Shown here: positions 23,185 through 31,804 of the stretch, piece by piece
Layout: every line of letters starts with the position of its first letter
Position numbering within the stretch: position 1 is the first letter of the stretch
Origin: MB1-2 sp046566065
GTDB taxonomy: Bacteria > Actinomycetota > CADDZG01 > WHSQ01
Direction: 5' to 3'
NCBI GenBank assembly: GCA_046566065.1
Contig: JBKHXK010000017.1
Coordinates: 1 to 52,859 of the forward strand
Length of the DNA stretch: 52,859 nt
The notes under the pieces: model-generated
Seen by the model: the letters and a program-made list of their open reading frames with translations, nothing else
What the model was told of the DNA's origin: nothing
Database searches by the model: none
Position numbers and translations under genes: made by a program

Positions 23185-25464
23185 ATGAAGCGGATCCTCT
23201 CGCTGCTCGCCGCCGCGGTCCTCGTGGCCGGGGCCTTCGCGCCGACCGCGGCCCGCACGGCCGAACCTGAGGGCTGCGGTCTGACCACCCTCGATGCAAC
23301 GATCCGGTTCGGAGCCGACGGCACCCTCGAATGCGGCCCCGGACAAGACATCGTGGTGCGTGAGGAGATCATCGCCGCCAACCCCGACAGGACCGCCTCC
23401 CGGCGAAGCCTGGTGTCGTTCGGTGCGATCGCCGACGTCCAGCTGGCCGACGAGGAGTCGCCCCTGCGCGGCGAGTGGGCGGACAAGTGTCCACCGGAGT
23501 CGCCGGTCAGCAACTCGGCGTTCCGGCCTCAGGAGACGTTCGTGCCGCATCTGCTGAACGCCCATATCCGCGCCCTGAACGCGATCGCCGCGGCGGGTTC
23601 TCCCGTGCTCGACGACGACCTCGATCTGGTCATCGGGCTGGGCGATCTCGCCGACAACCAGCAACTGAACGAGATCCGCTGGATCATCGACCTCTTCGAC
23701 GGCAACAAGATCGTCGACCCCGACACGGGCAACGACCCGGTGCTGGGTGGTGACGGGTACGACGGCGTCCAAGCGAGCGACCCCGAGGGCTCCGGCGTCC
23801 CACTTCCACCGGCGGGCGAAGGTGGCCCCCCGGTCAACGACGCTTTGAATCCTCTCGACGAGATGACGCTTCTGGATCTCGCGAACGAGCCCTTCTGGGC
23901 CACCGGGTTGAGGAGCACCAACGGCCAGATCCCCTGGTACTCCTTGCCGGGCAACCACGACGTCAAGGTCCAGGGCACGATCCCCGACGACAACGCGGCG
24001 TGGAGACACGCGGTGCGGCGCTACGCGATCGGTCACGTGAAGGTCATGGACCTCGCCCCGGATCATCAGGCCCGCCTCTGTCAGGCGGTGATGGAGCGCG
24101 ACCAGGTCGCGTTCCAGGACCTCATGATGGAGATCGTCGAGAACCCCCATCGCGCGGGTATCACGAAAGCGGTCCCCTCCGACCCGGCACGTCTGCCTCT
24201 CTACCGCAGCGATGAAGAGAAGCGGCCGGGCGACGAAGAGGCCTGTCTCGCGGCGACCCTGCTCGAGGAGTGCAGGTCGTCGTGGATCGAAGAGCACTTC
24301 AATACGACGGGCCTCCCGGTCGGTCACGGTTACGAGAAGTCGAACCGGTGCACCGACGCGGAGGGCAACCTGCTCGAGCGCGCTTGCTACGCGTTCGATC
24401 ACGGCATCTTCAGGTTCATCGGACTCGACACCAACCCGGCGGAGGGCCTGGAGAGCGGGAACATCGATACCGCTCAGTTCGACTGGCTGCAGCGGGAGCT
24501 CCGGGCGAACTCGAGCCGCTACTACAACTCCGAAGGAGAGCTGGTCCTGAACCCCGATGGAGAGGACAAGCTGATCATCGTCTTCACCCACCACACGATC
24601 AGCTCCACGAGGAACGAGGGCACGCTGGCCGCGCCCGAGGAGTACGGAGCACCGAAAGGTGCGCCGCATAGCGATGCGGCGACCGGTGAGGAGCTGAAGG
24701 ACCTCCTGCTGCATCACCCCAACGTGATCCTTCAGGCTTCCGGTCATACCCATCGCAACAAGGTCTGGGCACACGAGAACGAAGAGCTCGGGACGGGCTA
24801 TTGGGAGATCAACACGTCGGCGATCGCCGATGCTCCGCACCAGAGCCGCACGATCGAGATCGCCGACAACGGCGACGGCACGTTGTCCATCTTCGGGGTC
24901 GTCTTCGATGCAGCAGCGGATCCCGACGCGCGCGACATCCACTGGACCGAGGACGATCCGACCGACGAGGCTGCGCTGGCCGCGGCCCACGGACACCCCC
25001 ACGACAATGCCAACGTGAACGAGAGCTGGTTGGCCTCCTTCGGCCGCGAGGTCGGTTTCTACGATCCGCAGTCCGACCTCACCAAGCTGGGTTCCCCGGC
25101 CGACCGCAACGTGGAGCTGATCATCCCGGCCCCGTTCTCTCTGGCTCCGGACGAGCCGGACCCGACGACGCTGCTTACCTATACGGGCGATCGCTCCGGG
25201 CGGGTCGGCAAGACCGCTACGTACAGCGCGGCTCTGACCGACGCGAGCGGCGCGCCGCTGGCCGGGATGACCGTGACGTTCGAACGGGCCGGAGAGGTGC
25301 TGACCGCGCTGACCGACGCCTCGGGCGTAGCGAGCGTCACCGCCAAGCTCACGGGGCCGAGAGGCACGTCCACGTTGACCGTTTCGTTCGCGGGGGCGGG
25401 CGGCTACCTCCCCAGCGCGATCCAGGTTCCCTTCGAGGTCACCGGGGGCCCTAAGGGGGTCTGA
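23185..25464 (+). CDS. Secreted calcineurin-like metallophosphoesterase with C-terminal Ig-like domain
   Basis: Start at ATG 23185 (759 aa), with GGGAG about 10 nt upstream; the frame is open much further upstream but overlaps mnmA. A signal peptide (LLAAAVLVAGAFAPTAARTA) is followed by a large calcineurin-type phosphoesterase domain with the metal motifs FGAIADVQLAD, LVIGLGDLADN, SLPGNHDVK, FTHHTIS and ASGHTHRNKVW. It resembles the TIGR03767/PPA1498-type actinobacterial phosphoesterases that carry long inserts. From about residue 655 an Ig-like beta-sandwich (YTGDRSGRVGKTATYSAALT) follows, of the kind that mediates surface binding. It should hydrolyse phosphate esters outside the cell; the substrate is unknown. 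Confidence 0.88.
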   Translation: MKRILSLLAAAVLVAGAFAPTAARTAEPEGCGLTTLDATIRFGADGTLECGPGQDIVVREEIIAANPDRTASRRSLVSFGAIADVQLADEESPLRGEWADKCPPESPVSNSAFRPQETFVPHLLNAHIRALNAIAAAGSPVLDDDLDLVIGLGDLADNQQLNEIRWIIDLFDGNKIVDPDTGNDPVLGGDGYDGVQASDPEGSGVPLPPAGEGGPPVNDALNPLDEMTLLDLANEPFWATGLRSTNGQIPWYSLPGNHDVKVQGTIPDDNAAWRHAVRRYAIGHVKVMDLAPDHQARLCQAVMERDQVAFQDLMMEIVENPHRAGITKAVPSDPARLPLYRSDEEKRPGDEEACLAATLLEECRSSWIEEHFNTTGLPVGHGYEKSNRCTDAEGNLLERACYAFDHGIFRFIGLDTNPAEGLESGNIDTAQFDWLQRELRANSSRYYNSEGELVLNPDGEDKLIIVFTHHTISSTRNEGTLAAPEEYGAPKGAPHSDAATGEELKDLLLHHPNVILQASGHTHRNKVWAHENEELGTGYWEINTSAIADAPHQSRTIEIADNGDGTLSIFGVVFDAAADPDARDIHWTEDDPTDEAALAAAHGHPHDNANVNESWLASFGREVGFYDPQSDLTKLGSPADRNVELIIPAPFSLAPDEPDPTTLLTYTGDRSGRVGKTATYSAALTDASGAPLAGMTVTFERAGEVLTALTDASGVASVTAKLTGPRGTSTLTVSFAGAGGYLPSAIQVPFEVTGGPKGV

Positions 25465-25484
25465 CCCTCTGGCATGGTTGGCCC

Positions 25485-26237
25485 ATGCGCGAAGAGCGTC
25501 ACCGCCTCATAGAAGAAGAGTTCCAGCGCGCGGCAGCGGGCTTCGCAGAGCGCACCACAGGCCGATTCGACCGGATGGACGTCGTGGGCTTCTCGCGGGT
25601 CGCTCTCGATGAGACCGTCGTCGAGATCGGGGCGGGCAGCGGGAACTTCCTGTCCCTGTTCGAGGGCCATGCCCGGCAGCTGATCGCGCTGGATCTCACC
25701 GCCGGGATGCTGGAGCAAGCCCGCCTGCGTCACCCGTCGCTGAGCCTGATGATCGGCGACGGCAACCGGTTGCCGTTCGCGTCCCGGTCGCTCGATCTCG
25801 TCGCTTCGGCCCAAGCGCTGCATCACGTGTTCGAACCGGTCCCCTTCGTGAGAGAGATGCGACGCGTGTGCAAGGACTCTGGCCGCGTGTTGATCGTGGA
25901 CCAAACGGCTACCGAGAGCTACGAGCAGATCGCGTTCATGAACCAGCTCGAGGCGATCCGTGACCCGTCGCACGCTGCGTCCCGGCCCCCCAGCGCGTTC
26001 CGCGCCATCGTGATGGCTGCCGGTCTAGAGATCGTCGACGAACGCCTGGTCGAGGATCGGAGCCGGTTCTCGGAGTGGATGTGGCCCGGAGAGTTCCCAC
26101 AGGAAAGGATCGACAAGACCCGGGACTTCATCGAGAGCTTCGGTGCGGAGACCGGGATGGACTTCGAGCCCGATGGGGACGACTGGGTCTTCACCCGGCG
26201 CCGCATCATGCTGCTGGCGCAGCCCGCCGGACGCTGA
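25485..26237 (+). CDS. SAM-dependent class I methyltransferase
   Basis: 250-aa soluble protein with the Rossmann methyltransferase motifs: motif I VVEIGAGSGNFLSLF (SAM-binding glycines), the acidic residue after strand 2 in LIALDLTAGML, motif II IGDGNRLPFASRSLDLVAS, and the HHVFEPVPFVREMRRVCKDS segment of the UbiE/Methyltransf_11 group. The acceptor substrate cannot be told from sequence; menaquinone/ubiquinone-type, small-molecule and tRNA substrates are all possible. It is followed immediately by the convergent MOSC gene with no gap. Confidence 0.85.
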   Translation: MREERHRLIEEEFQRAAAGFAERTTGRFDRMDVVGFSRVALDETVVEIGAGSGNFLSLFEGHARQLIALDLTAGMLEQARLRHPSLSLMIGDGNRLPFASRSLDLVASAQALHHVFEPVPFVREMRRVCKDSGRVLIVDQTATESYEQIAFMNQLEAIRDPSHAASRPPSAFRAIVMAAGLEIVDERLVEDRSRFSEWMWPGEFPQERIDKTRDFIESFGAETGMDFEPDGDDWVFTRRRIMLLAQPAGR

Positions 26238-26885
26238 CTAACCCTGCTTGCCGCGCAGGCTCTCCAGCCACAGGACGCGGCGGACCGGGCCGCCCAGAGC
26301 CTCGACCATCGCCTCGGCCTCGGCGACGTCCCGGTGGACCATGGCCGCCCCCATGCGAGCGATCGTGACCCCATGCCCGGGGCGATCGACGATCTCCACC
26401 GCGTCGCCGGCCCCCACGTCCCCCTCTTCCACGATGGAGAAGTAGGCCCCGAAGCGACCTGCTTGCGCGAACGTCTTCACGAAACCCGGGATCCCCATCC
26501 GGCTGCGCAGCGTCGAGCAGGGGACGCGGGGATCGGTGACCTCGAGCAGCGCCGTCCCCACCCGCCAGCGCTCACCGAGGAGAGCGTTGGTGACGTCGAT
26601 CCCTCGCGTGGTGATGTTCTCGCCGAACATGCCCGGCGTGAGCTCACGGGCGAGTTCTTCGGACCACCAGTCGTAGTCCTCCTGCGCATAGGCGTACACG
26701 GCCTGGTAGGGGCCCCCGTGATACTTCTTGTCGATCTGGACGTCGTCTCCGACCGCCTCGCCCCGTATCGGGACCCGGCCCTCCTGTGGCTCTTTGAAGA
26801 TGCCGGTCGCTCTGATCCGGCTTCCCACCAGGAGATCCTTGGGCCTGCCCACGTTGACCGAGATGACGGTCCCTCGCTCGTTCAC
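26238..26885 (-). CDS. MOSC-domain protein (YiiM-like)
   Basis: 215-aa protein with the MOSC beta-barrel: SVNVGRPKDLL at the start, DDVQIDKKYHGGPYQAVYAY, FGENITTRGIDVTNALLGER, and the conserved cysteine in TDPRVPCSTLRSRMG that carries sulfur or coordinates the molybdenum cofactor. YiiM-type proteins reduce N-hydroxylated substrates using Moco. Whether this one binds Moco is inferred from the family. The GTG at 26885 is preceded by TAGCTT (26892-26897, minus strand) 6 nt upstream, pointing to a leaderless mRNA. It is divergent from ligA. Confidence 0.9.
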   Translation of the reverse strand: MNERGTVISVNVGRPKDLLVGSRIRATGIFKEPQEGRVPIRGEAVGDDVQIDKKYHGGPYQAVYAYAQEDYDWWSEELARELTPGMFGENITTRGIDVTNALLGERWRVGTALLEVTDPRVPCSTLRSRMGIPGFVKTFAQAGRFGAYFSIVEEGDVGAGDAVEIVDRPGHGVTIARMGAAMVHRDVAEAEAMVEALGGPVRRVLWLESLRGKQG

Positions 26886-26938
26886 CTGCCCAAGCTACTG
26901 CGCGAAAGACGTCGTACCCGCCTGGGAATATAGGAGCC

Positions 26939-28951
26939 ATGCCGACGAAGGCCCCCGAGAACAAGACGCAGGCGCGCAAACGCGCCAAAGAGCTCCGTGA
27001 CTCGATCGACCATCACTCCTACCGGTACCACGTCCTCGATGATCCCGAGATAGCCGATGCCGAGTACGACGCTCTCGTCGCCGAGCTGATCGACATCGAG
27101 TCGCGTTTCCCCGACCTAGTGACACCAGACTCGCCAACGCAACGGGTCGGGGCGCCTCCCTCGGATCTGTTCGCTCCGGTTGAGCACCGCACCCCGATGA
27201 TGTCGCTCGACAACTGCTTCTCTCTGGAGGAATTGCAGGCTTGGGGGCGTCGGGTGGAGCGCGGGATCGGCGCGGCAGACGGCTTCATGGTGGAGTTGAA
27301 GATGGACGGCATCGCGGTCAACCTGATCTACGAGGACGGCCTGTTCGTGAAGGGGGCGACCCGGGGGGACGGCCGCCGGGGCGAGGACATCACCGCGAAC
27401 CTGCGAACGGTCAGAGCCGTTCCTCTCAAGCTCCGCGGGAAGGCACCGAAGATCCTCGAGGTCCGCGGCGAGGTCTACATGGCGACCGAGGACTTCGAGA
27501 AGCTCAACAGCTCTCTCGGCGAGCGGGATCTGAAGACCTTCGCGAACCCTCGCAACGCGGCGGCGGGCTCGCTGCGCCAGAAGGACCCGCAGGTGACGGC
27601 ATCTCGCAACCTCTCTCTGATCTGTCACGGGGTGGGATACGTCGAAGGACGACGCTTCAAGGCGCACTCGGAAGCGTTGGCGGCCGCGCGGGAATGGGGT
27701 CTCCGTACGAACCCGAAGAACGAGCGCGTCGACGATCTCGACCAGGTCTACGACTACTGCCGGCGGTGGCAGGAGCATCGCCACGACGTCGCCTACGAGA
27801 TAGACGGCGTCGTGGTGAAGGTCGACTCGATCGCGCAGCAGGACGAGTTGGGATGGACGGCCAAAGCCCCGCGTTGGGCGATCGCTTACAAGTTCCCTCC
27901 GGAGGAGCGCACAACGCTGTTGAAGGACATCAAGGTGCACGTCGGCCGCACCGGGGTGGCGACCCCCTGGGCCCAGCTCGAGCCGGTCTTCGTGGGCGGT
28001 GTCACCGTGTCCACGGCGACCCTTCACAACGAAGACGAGGTCGCCCGGAAGGGCGTGTTGATCGGCGACACCGTGATCGTTCGGCGGGCGGGCGACGTCA
28101 TCCCCGAGGTAGTGGGACCGGTCGAGTCGTTGCGCACGGGCAGAGAACGCAGGTTCAAGATGCCGAAGAAGTGCCCGTCATGTGGTTCCGACATCGTGCG
28201 TCGCGAGGGTGAAGCGGCGGCCTACTGCGTCGGCTCCGACTGCCCGTCTCAGCGCGTCGAGCGGCTGTTCCACTTCGCCTCGCGGGGCGGGATGGACATC
28301 GAGGGCCTGGGCTACAAGACCATCATCGACTTCGTCGAGCGGGGCTGGCTGCGCGACGTAGCCGACATCTACTACCTCGATCCCGCCAAGATCATCGAGC
28401 TCGAGAGCTGGGGCGAGATCTCGGTGAACAACCTCATGACGTCGATCGAGAGCTCGAAGAAGCGTCCGCTGGGGAACCTCCTCGTGGCTCTCGGCATCCG
28501 ACACGTGGGCGGGTTCGCGTTCCAACTCGCTTCAGAGGTGGGCTCGCTCGATCGCTTGTTGGAGATCACTGAGGAAGAGCTGCTCGCGATCGAAGGGGTG
28601 GGTCCCGTCATCGCGGCGTCGATCTACGAGTTCTTCGCGCAGGAGCGCAACCGCGAGATCATCCAGAAACTCCGCGACGCGGGCGTGGACCCCAAGGAGG
28701 CCCCCCGACGAACCGAGGGCCCGCTCACCGGCAAGACCTTCGTGATCACCGGCACGCTCGCCGATTTCACCCGGGACGAGGCGCAGAGGGCCATCGAGCA
28801 GCGGGGCGGCAAGGTCACCTCCAGCGTTTCCAAGAAGACCGACCACGTCGTCGTCGGCGAGAACCCCGGCGCCAGCAAGTACGACAAGGCTGTCGCGCTG
28901 AAGGTCGACCTCTTGGACGAGAAGGGCTTCAAGAAGCTCCTCGCAACCTAG
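26939..28951 (+). CDS. ligA: NAD-dependent DNA ligase
   Basis: LigA seals nicks in replication and repair using NAD. The 670-aa protein has the full bacterial domain order: Ia helical NAD-binding domain (residues 10-70, YRYHVLDDPEIADAEYD), adenylation domain with the nucleophile Lys121 (VELKMDGIAVNL), OB fold (PRWAIAYKFPPEE), the four-cysteine zinc finger (CPSCGSDIVRREG...CVGSDC, about 408-431), helix-hairpin-helix repeats (IEGVGPVIAASIYEF) and a C-terminal BRCT domain (GKTFVITGTLADFTRDEAQR). AGGAG lies only 2 nt from the ATG, an unusually short spacing; TATAGG overlaps it. Confidence 0.98.
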   Translation: MPTKAPENKTQARKRAKELRDSIDHHSYRYHVLDDPEIADAEYDALVAELIDIESRFPDLVTPDSPTQRVGAPPSDLFAPVEHRTPMMSLDNCFSLEELQAWGRRVERGIGAADGFMVELKMDGIAVNLIYEDGLFVKGATRGDGRRGEDITANLRTVRAVPLKLRGKAPKILEVRGEVYMATEDFEKLNSSLGERDLKTFANPRNAAAGSLRQKDPQVTASRNLSLICHGVGYVEGRRFKAHSEALAAAREWGLRTNPKNERVDDLDQVYDYCRRWQEHRHDVAYEIDGVVVKVDSIAQQDELGWTAKAPRWAIAYKFPPEERTTLLKDIKVHVGRTGVATPWAQLEPVFVGGVTVSTATLHNEDEVARKGVLIGDTVIVRRAGDVIPEVVGPVESLRTGRERRFKMPKKCPSCGSDIVRREGEAAAYCVGSDCPSQRVERLFHFASRGGMDIEGLGYKTIIDFVERGWLRDVADIYYLDPAKIIELESWGEISVNNLMTSIESSKKRPLGNLLVALGIRHVGGFAFQLASEVGSLDRLLEITEEELLAIEGVGPVIAASIYEFFAQERNREIIQKLRDAGVDPKEAPRRTEGPLTGKTFVITGTLADFTRDEAQRAIEQRGGKVTSSVSKKTDHVVVGENPGASKYDKAVALKVDLLDEKGFKKLLAT

Positions 28952-28991
28952 CGAGGCGTGACGTCTGGCCCGGGCGGGTAGGTTGACGCCC

Positions 28992-29471
28992 ATGGCCTCA
29001 GAGAGATGGCTCCGCGACAAGACCGAACAGGGTTTCGGGTTCGTCGAGGACCTCCTGTACGTCCTCGTCGCCCTCGCCCTCTCGATCGCGGGCCTCGTCC
29101 TCTTCGGCTACGCGATCTACGACTTCGTAACGAAGATGACGGAAGAGCCGCTGTCGAGCCTGATCCTGGCGCTGCTGGACGGCCTCCTGCTCGTGTTCAT
29201 CCTCACCGAGATAATCCACACGATCCGGGTGGTGATCGACGAGAAGATCCTGGTCAGCGAGCCCTTCCTGGTGGTCGGCATCGTGGCCGCGATCCGCCGG
29301 TTGGTGGTGGTCAGCGCCGAGGCCAAGGACCTCTTCGGCAAGCCCGACTTCGGCGACGCGATGCTCGAGATCGGCGTGTTGACGGCCACGGTCCTGGCCC
29401 TGGGCGCCACGATCTTCATGCTCCGCCACACCGAGCACAGCGAGCCTCGCCCCACCCACGAGCCGGGCTGA
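28992..29471 (+). CDS. PsiE-family membrane protein
   Basis: The ATG at 28992 (159 aa, MASERWLRDKTEQ) is preferred over the TTG at 28983 because TAGGTT (28979-28984) fits a -10 box ending 7 nt before it, implying a leaderless mRNA. The protein has four hydrophobic helices (LLYVLVALALSIAGLVLFGY; LILALLDGLLLVFILTEII; a shorter one near FLVVGIVAAI; VLTATVLALGATIFML) and the PsiE signature LLVFILTEIIHTIR plus RLVVVSAEAKD. PsiE is phosphate-starvation-inducible in Escherichia coli but its function is unknown. A strong terminator follows. Confidence 0.85.
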   Translation: MASERWLRDKTEQGFGFVEDLLYVLVALALSIAGLVLFGYAIYDFVTKMTEEPLSSLILALLDGLLLVFILTEIIHTIRVVIDEKILVSEPFLVVGIVAAIRRLVVVSAEAKDLFGKPDFGDAMLEIGVLTATVLALGATIFMLRHTEHSEPRPTHEPG

Positions 29472-29503
29472 CCGGCCTTCTGGCTCGGAGAACGGCCCAA
29501 AGC

Positions 29504-29533
29504 GAAGAGCCCCCGGGTTCCCGAGGGCTCTTC
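29504..29533. terminator. Strong bidirectional terminator hairpin
   Basis: GAAGAGCCC (29504-29512) pairs with GGGCTCTTC (29525-29533); an inner CGGG/CCCG stem with a TT loop is separated by one C/A mismatch. It follows psiE by 32 nt and is followed by TTCGTT. Because it is symmetric it could also end a minus-strand transcript coming from 29750. Confidence 0.85.
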
Positions 29534-29682
29534 TTCGTTCGGCTCTGCATCGTCCGTACTTCGTCGACTCCGACGCCCGGTGGACCAGACCGGAACGGGC
29601 GATGTCGGTGAACCGGTTGGGATTCTGGCCAGTGGCCTGCTGAAGGTGGTCAGAACCCGGTGTTGCGGAAAGGCTTAGGCCA

Positions 29683-29746
29683 CTAGCAGCCGGTCACCTC
29701 GTGAGGTCCGTCGAAACTAGGTAACAGTTTGGACCACCTCCTTTCT
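29683..29746 (-). other. Extended anti-SD-complementary site with a 14-codon micro-ORF
   Basis: On the minus strand, AGAAAGGAGGTGGTCCA (29746-29730) can pair with all 17 terminal bases of bacterial 16S rRNA with one G-U wobble; real Shine-Dalgarno sites rarely exceed 8. Nine nt after GGAGG a CTG (29727-29725) opens a 14-codon frame reading (M)LPSFDGPHEVTGC and stopping at TAG (29683). There is no ATG/GTG/TTG at a useful position and no longer frame, and I cannot identify a promoter. The sequence then runs about 150 nt to the terminator at 29504-29533. It may be a leader-peptide RNA or a 16S-binding small RNA. The rest of the 450-bp gap 29472-29921 has no other gene I can support. Confidence 0.35.
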
Positions 29747-29831
29747 CACGTGAGATGAATCAAAGCACATCCAGAACCTCACTTCGCGCCACTTCCGGAG
29801 ACTTTTTTCGGTGCTCTCACCTGCGTCGCTA

Positions 29832-29865
29832 TAGACTCGTCCGGCCGCTTGACCGCTCGGTCAAG
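29832..29865 (+). promoter_or_regulatory. Promoter -10 and TetR-type operator of the SDR/MaoC operon
   Basis: CTTGACCG-CT-CGGTCAAG (29848-29865) is a perfect 18-bp palindrome, the size and form of TetR-family operators in actinobacterial lipid-metabolism regulons. TAGACT (29832-29837) fits a -10 box, placing the palindrome at and just after the transcription start (about 29844) and 56 nt before the SDR start codon. No good -35 is visible. The regulator is not encoded within the window. Confidence 0.6.
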
Positions 29866-29921
29866 TCGGGCTCTCAGGGCCCTCGAAAACGGGGCGCCGA
29901 CGACTCAGGAGGTCCGAAGGG

Positions 29922-30854
29922 ATGCCGTCACTCGATGGGAAGGTTGCGATCGTCACCGGTGCAGGCCGGGGGATCGGTCGAGAGCACGCTCTGGCTCTAG
30001 CGCAAGAGGGAGCCAAGGTCGTCGTGAACGACCTCGGTGGCTCGACCGCCGGTGAGGGGTCCGACCAGACGCCCGCGCAGCAGGTAGCAGACGAGATCAA
30101 GGGACGCGGGGGAGAGGCGACCGCCAACTACGACAACGTCGCCGACTTCCAGGGCGCCGAGAACATGATCAAGCAGGCGATCGGTGACTTCGGTCGCTTG
30201 GACATCCTCGTGAACAACGCGGGGATCCTGCGGGACCGCATGCTCGTGTCGATGACCGAGGACGAGTGGGACGCCGTCATCGCCGTGCACCTGAAGGGCC
30301 ATTTCGCGCCCACGCATCACGCGGCGAACTACTGGCGGCAGCAGTCGAAGGCAGGCGAGACGGTCAACGCGCGCGTGATCAACACCTCGAGCCCGTCGGG
30401 TGTGTTCGGCAACGTCGGACAGAGCAACTACGGCGCCGCCAAGGCCGGCATCGCCGCCTTCACGGTGATCACGGCCCAAGAGCTCGGCCGCTACGGCGTC
30501 ACGGTCAACTGCCTGGCCCCCAACGCGCGGACCCGCATGACCGAGAACATCTTCGGGGCCCTTCCGCAGCCCGCTGAGGGCGAGTACGACCCCCTCGACC
30601 CGGCCAACATCTCGCCGGTCGTGGTCGCTCTGTGCCACGACGACGCGAAAGACATCACCGGACAGTGCTTCTTCATCTACGGGAACACGATCAACGTGCT
30701 GAAGCCGTGGGACGTCGGTACGACCGTGAGCAAGGGCGAGGGCTTCTGGGAGCCGGACCAGTTGGCCGCCGAGCTGAAGAAGACCTTCCCTAACGGGATC
30801 GCTCCGGTGGGCATGATGGAGATGCTGGGCCGCGCTTCCGGGCAGGCGGGCTAA
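29922..30854 (+). CDS. SDR-family 3-hydroxyacyl-CoA dehydrogenase-like protein
   Basis: AGGAGG lies 9 nt before the ATG. The 310-aa short-chain dehydrogenase has the cofactor loop TGAGRGIGREHA, VNDLGGS, LVNNAGILRD, the catalytic Ser (NTSSPSGVFG) and YGAAKAG with Tyr/Lys. The VVNDLGG and long C-terminal part (GQCFFIYGNTINVLKPW) match the dehydrogenase domain of peroxisomal multifunctional enzyme type 2 and its actinobacterial single-domain relatives, which oxidise (3R)-hydroxyacyl-CoA or steroid-chain intermediates with NAD. Three MaoC-type hot-dog genes follow with gaps of 5 nt or less to 13 nt, so this is a hydratase-dehydrogenase operon. Confidence 0.9.
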   Translation: MPSLDGKVAIVTGAGRGIGREHALALAQEGAKVVVNDLGGSTAGEGSDQTPAQQVADEIKGRGGEATANYDNVADFQGAENMIKQAIGDFGRLDILVNNAGILRDRMLVSMTEDEWDAVIAVHLKGHFAPTHHAANYWRQQSKAGETVNARVINTSSPSGVFGNVGQSNYGAAKAGIAAFTVITAQELGRYGVTVNCLAPNARTRMTENIFGALPQPAEGEYDPLDPANISPVVVALCHDDAKDITGQCFFIYGNTINVLKPWDVGTTVSKGEGFWEPDQLAAELKKTFPNGIAPVGMMEMLGRASGQAG

Positions 30855-30859
30855 GGGAT

Positions 30860-31309
30860 ATGGCGGAGGACACGATCACGTTCGACCTCCCCGTCGAGGC
30901 GGAGCATGTCGCGCGCTTCGCGGCCGCGGTGGGGGCCGCCCACGAGCCGCTCTTCACCGACCCCCAGGCAGCGCAGGAGTTGGGCTTCCCCGGCCCCGTT
31001 GCACCGCCGACCTTCGGGGTGACGCAGATCTTCCACGTTCCCCGCGACGAGCGCGAGTCGCGCCTGGGCGCGAACCTCGACTATGGACGCGTGTTGCACG
31101 GCGAGCAGGAGTTCCTGATCAAGCGTCTTCCGTTGGTCGGCGAGACGTTGAAGGGCGAGATGCGCATCGCGAAGGACTTCACGAAAGAGGGCAAGCGAGG
31201 CGGCTCGATGCGGTTCGTGACCTACGAGACGCGCTTCACCGACGCCGACGGGGACGAAGTGGTGACCGCGCTCTACACGCTGATCGAGACGGCAAAGGAC
31301 GTGGGCTGA
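30860..31309 (+). CDS. MaoC-type dehydratase subunit (FAS1-like N-terminal hot-dog)
   Basis: 149-aa hot-dog protein of the MaoC-N/FAS1-like dehydratase type: HVARFAAAVGAAHEPLFTDP, then PVAPPTFGVTQIF and LDYGRVLHGEQEFLIKRLP. This half lacks the D-x4-H hydratase motif and, as in HadA of mycobacteria, should act as the non-catalytic substrate-binding half of a heterodimer. Its stop overlaps the start of the catalytic-type partner (TGATG). It follows the SDR stop by 5 nt. Confidence 0.85.
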   Translation: MAEDTITFDLPVEAEHVARFAAAVGAAHEPLFTDPQAAQELGFPGPVAPPTFGVTQIFHVPRDERESRLGANLDYGRVLHGEQEFLIKRLPLVGETLKGEMRIAKDFTKEGKRGGSMRFVTYETRFTDADGDEVVTALYTLIETAKDVG

Positions 31310-31791
31310 TGAGTGAAACCCGGATCGACACCAGCAGGATCTTCCCGAAGCGGCTCACGATGGAGGGCGTCACGCCCGGCATGGAGTTCGATGAGGTCGT
31401 GTTCGGCCCTCTCACCAGGGAAGACTTCGTGCGTTACGCCGAGGCCTCCGGCGACGACAACCCGATCCACCAGGACGAGGAGTACGCCCGCAGTCAGGGC
31501 GCCCCTACCGTCTTCGCGATGGGGATGCTCAATGCGGGATTCCTGGCAACGGCCCTCGCCGGCTGGATCGGTGGGCCACAGCACATCCGCAGGTACAAGA
31601 CGCGCTTCACCAACCGCGTGTGGGCGGGAGACGAGCTCGCCTGCACCGGCCGCGTGGTCGCCATCGAGGGCGGCCTGGTCAAGGTGACCCTCGAGGCTCG
31701 CCGGCGGGGGCCGGGGCCCGAGTCATTGCACCTGGACAACGAACAGACGGCGATAGTCGGCGAAGCCGACCTCGAGATCCCCGCTACCTAG
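31309..31791 (+). CDS. MaoC-type (R)-specific enoyl-CoA hydratase subunit
   Basis: 160-aa hot-dog protein with the (R)-hydratase 2 catalytic motif in YAEASGDDNPIHQDEEYA, where the Asp and His of the motif are present, and the MGMLNAGFLATALAGWIG helix. It overlaps the previous gene by one base (TGATG), so the two are translationally coupled and most likely form a HadA-HadB-like heterodimer that hydrates 2-enoyl-CoA or dehydrates 3-hydroxyacyl thioesters. With the SDR upstream it could perform two steps of a beta-oxidation-like cycle. Confidence 0.88.
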   Translation: MSETRIDTSRIFPKRLTMEGVTPGMEFDEVVFGPLTREDFVRYAEASGDDNPIHQDEEYARSQGAPTVFAMGMLNAGFLATALAGWIGGPQHIRRYKTRFTNRVWAGDELACTGRVVAIEGGLVKVTLEARRRGPGPESLHLDNEQTAIVGEADLEIPAT

Positions 31792-31804
31792 GAGGCATGT
31801 CGAC

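Noticed and set aside
29728..29747. Plus-strand string resembling the 3' end of 16S rRNA
   Set aside because: Only about 16 bases match and nothing upstream resembles helix 45 or the rest of 16S; it is better read as a long Shine-Dalgarno-like site on the minus strand.
29755..30000. Plus-strand frame beginning MNQSTSRTSLRATSG
   Set aside because: Covers the operator and the SDR leader, has AT-rich third positions and overlaps the SDR gene in another frame; no ribosome site.
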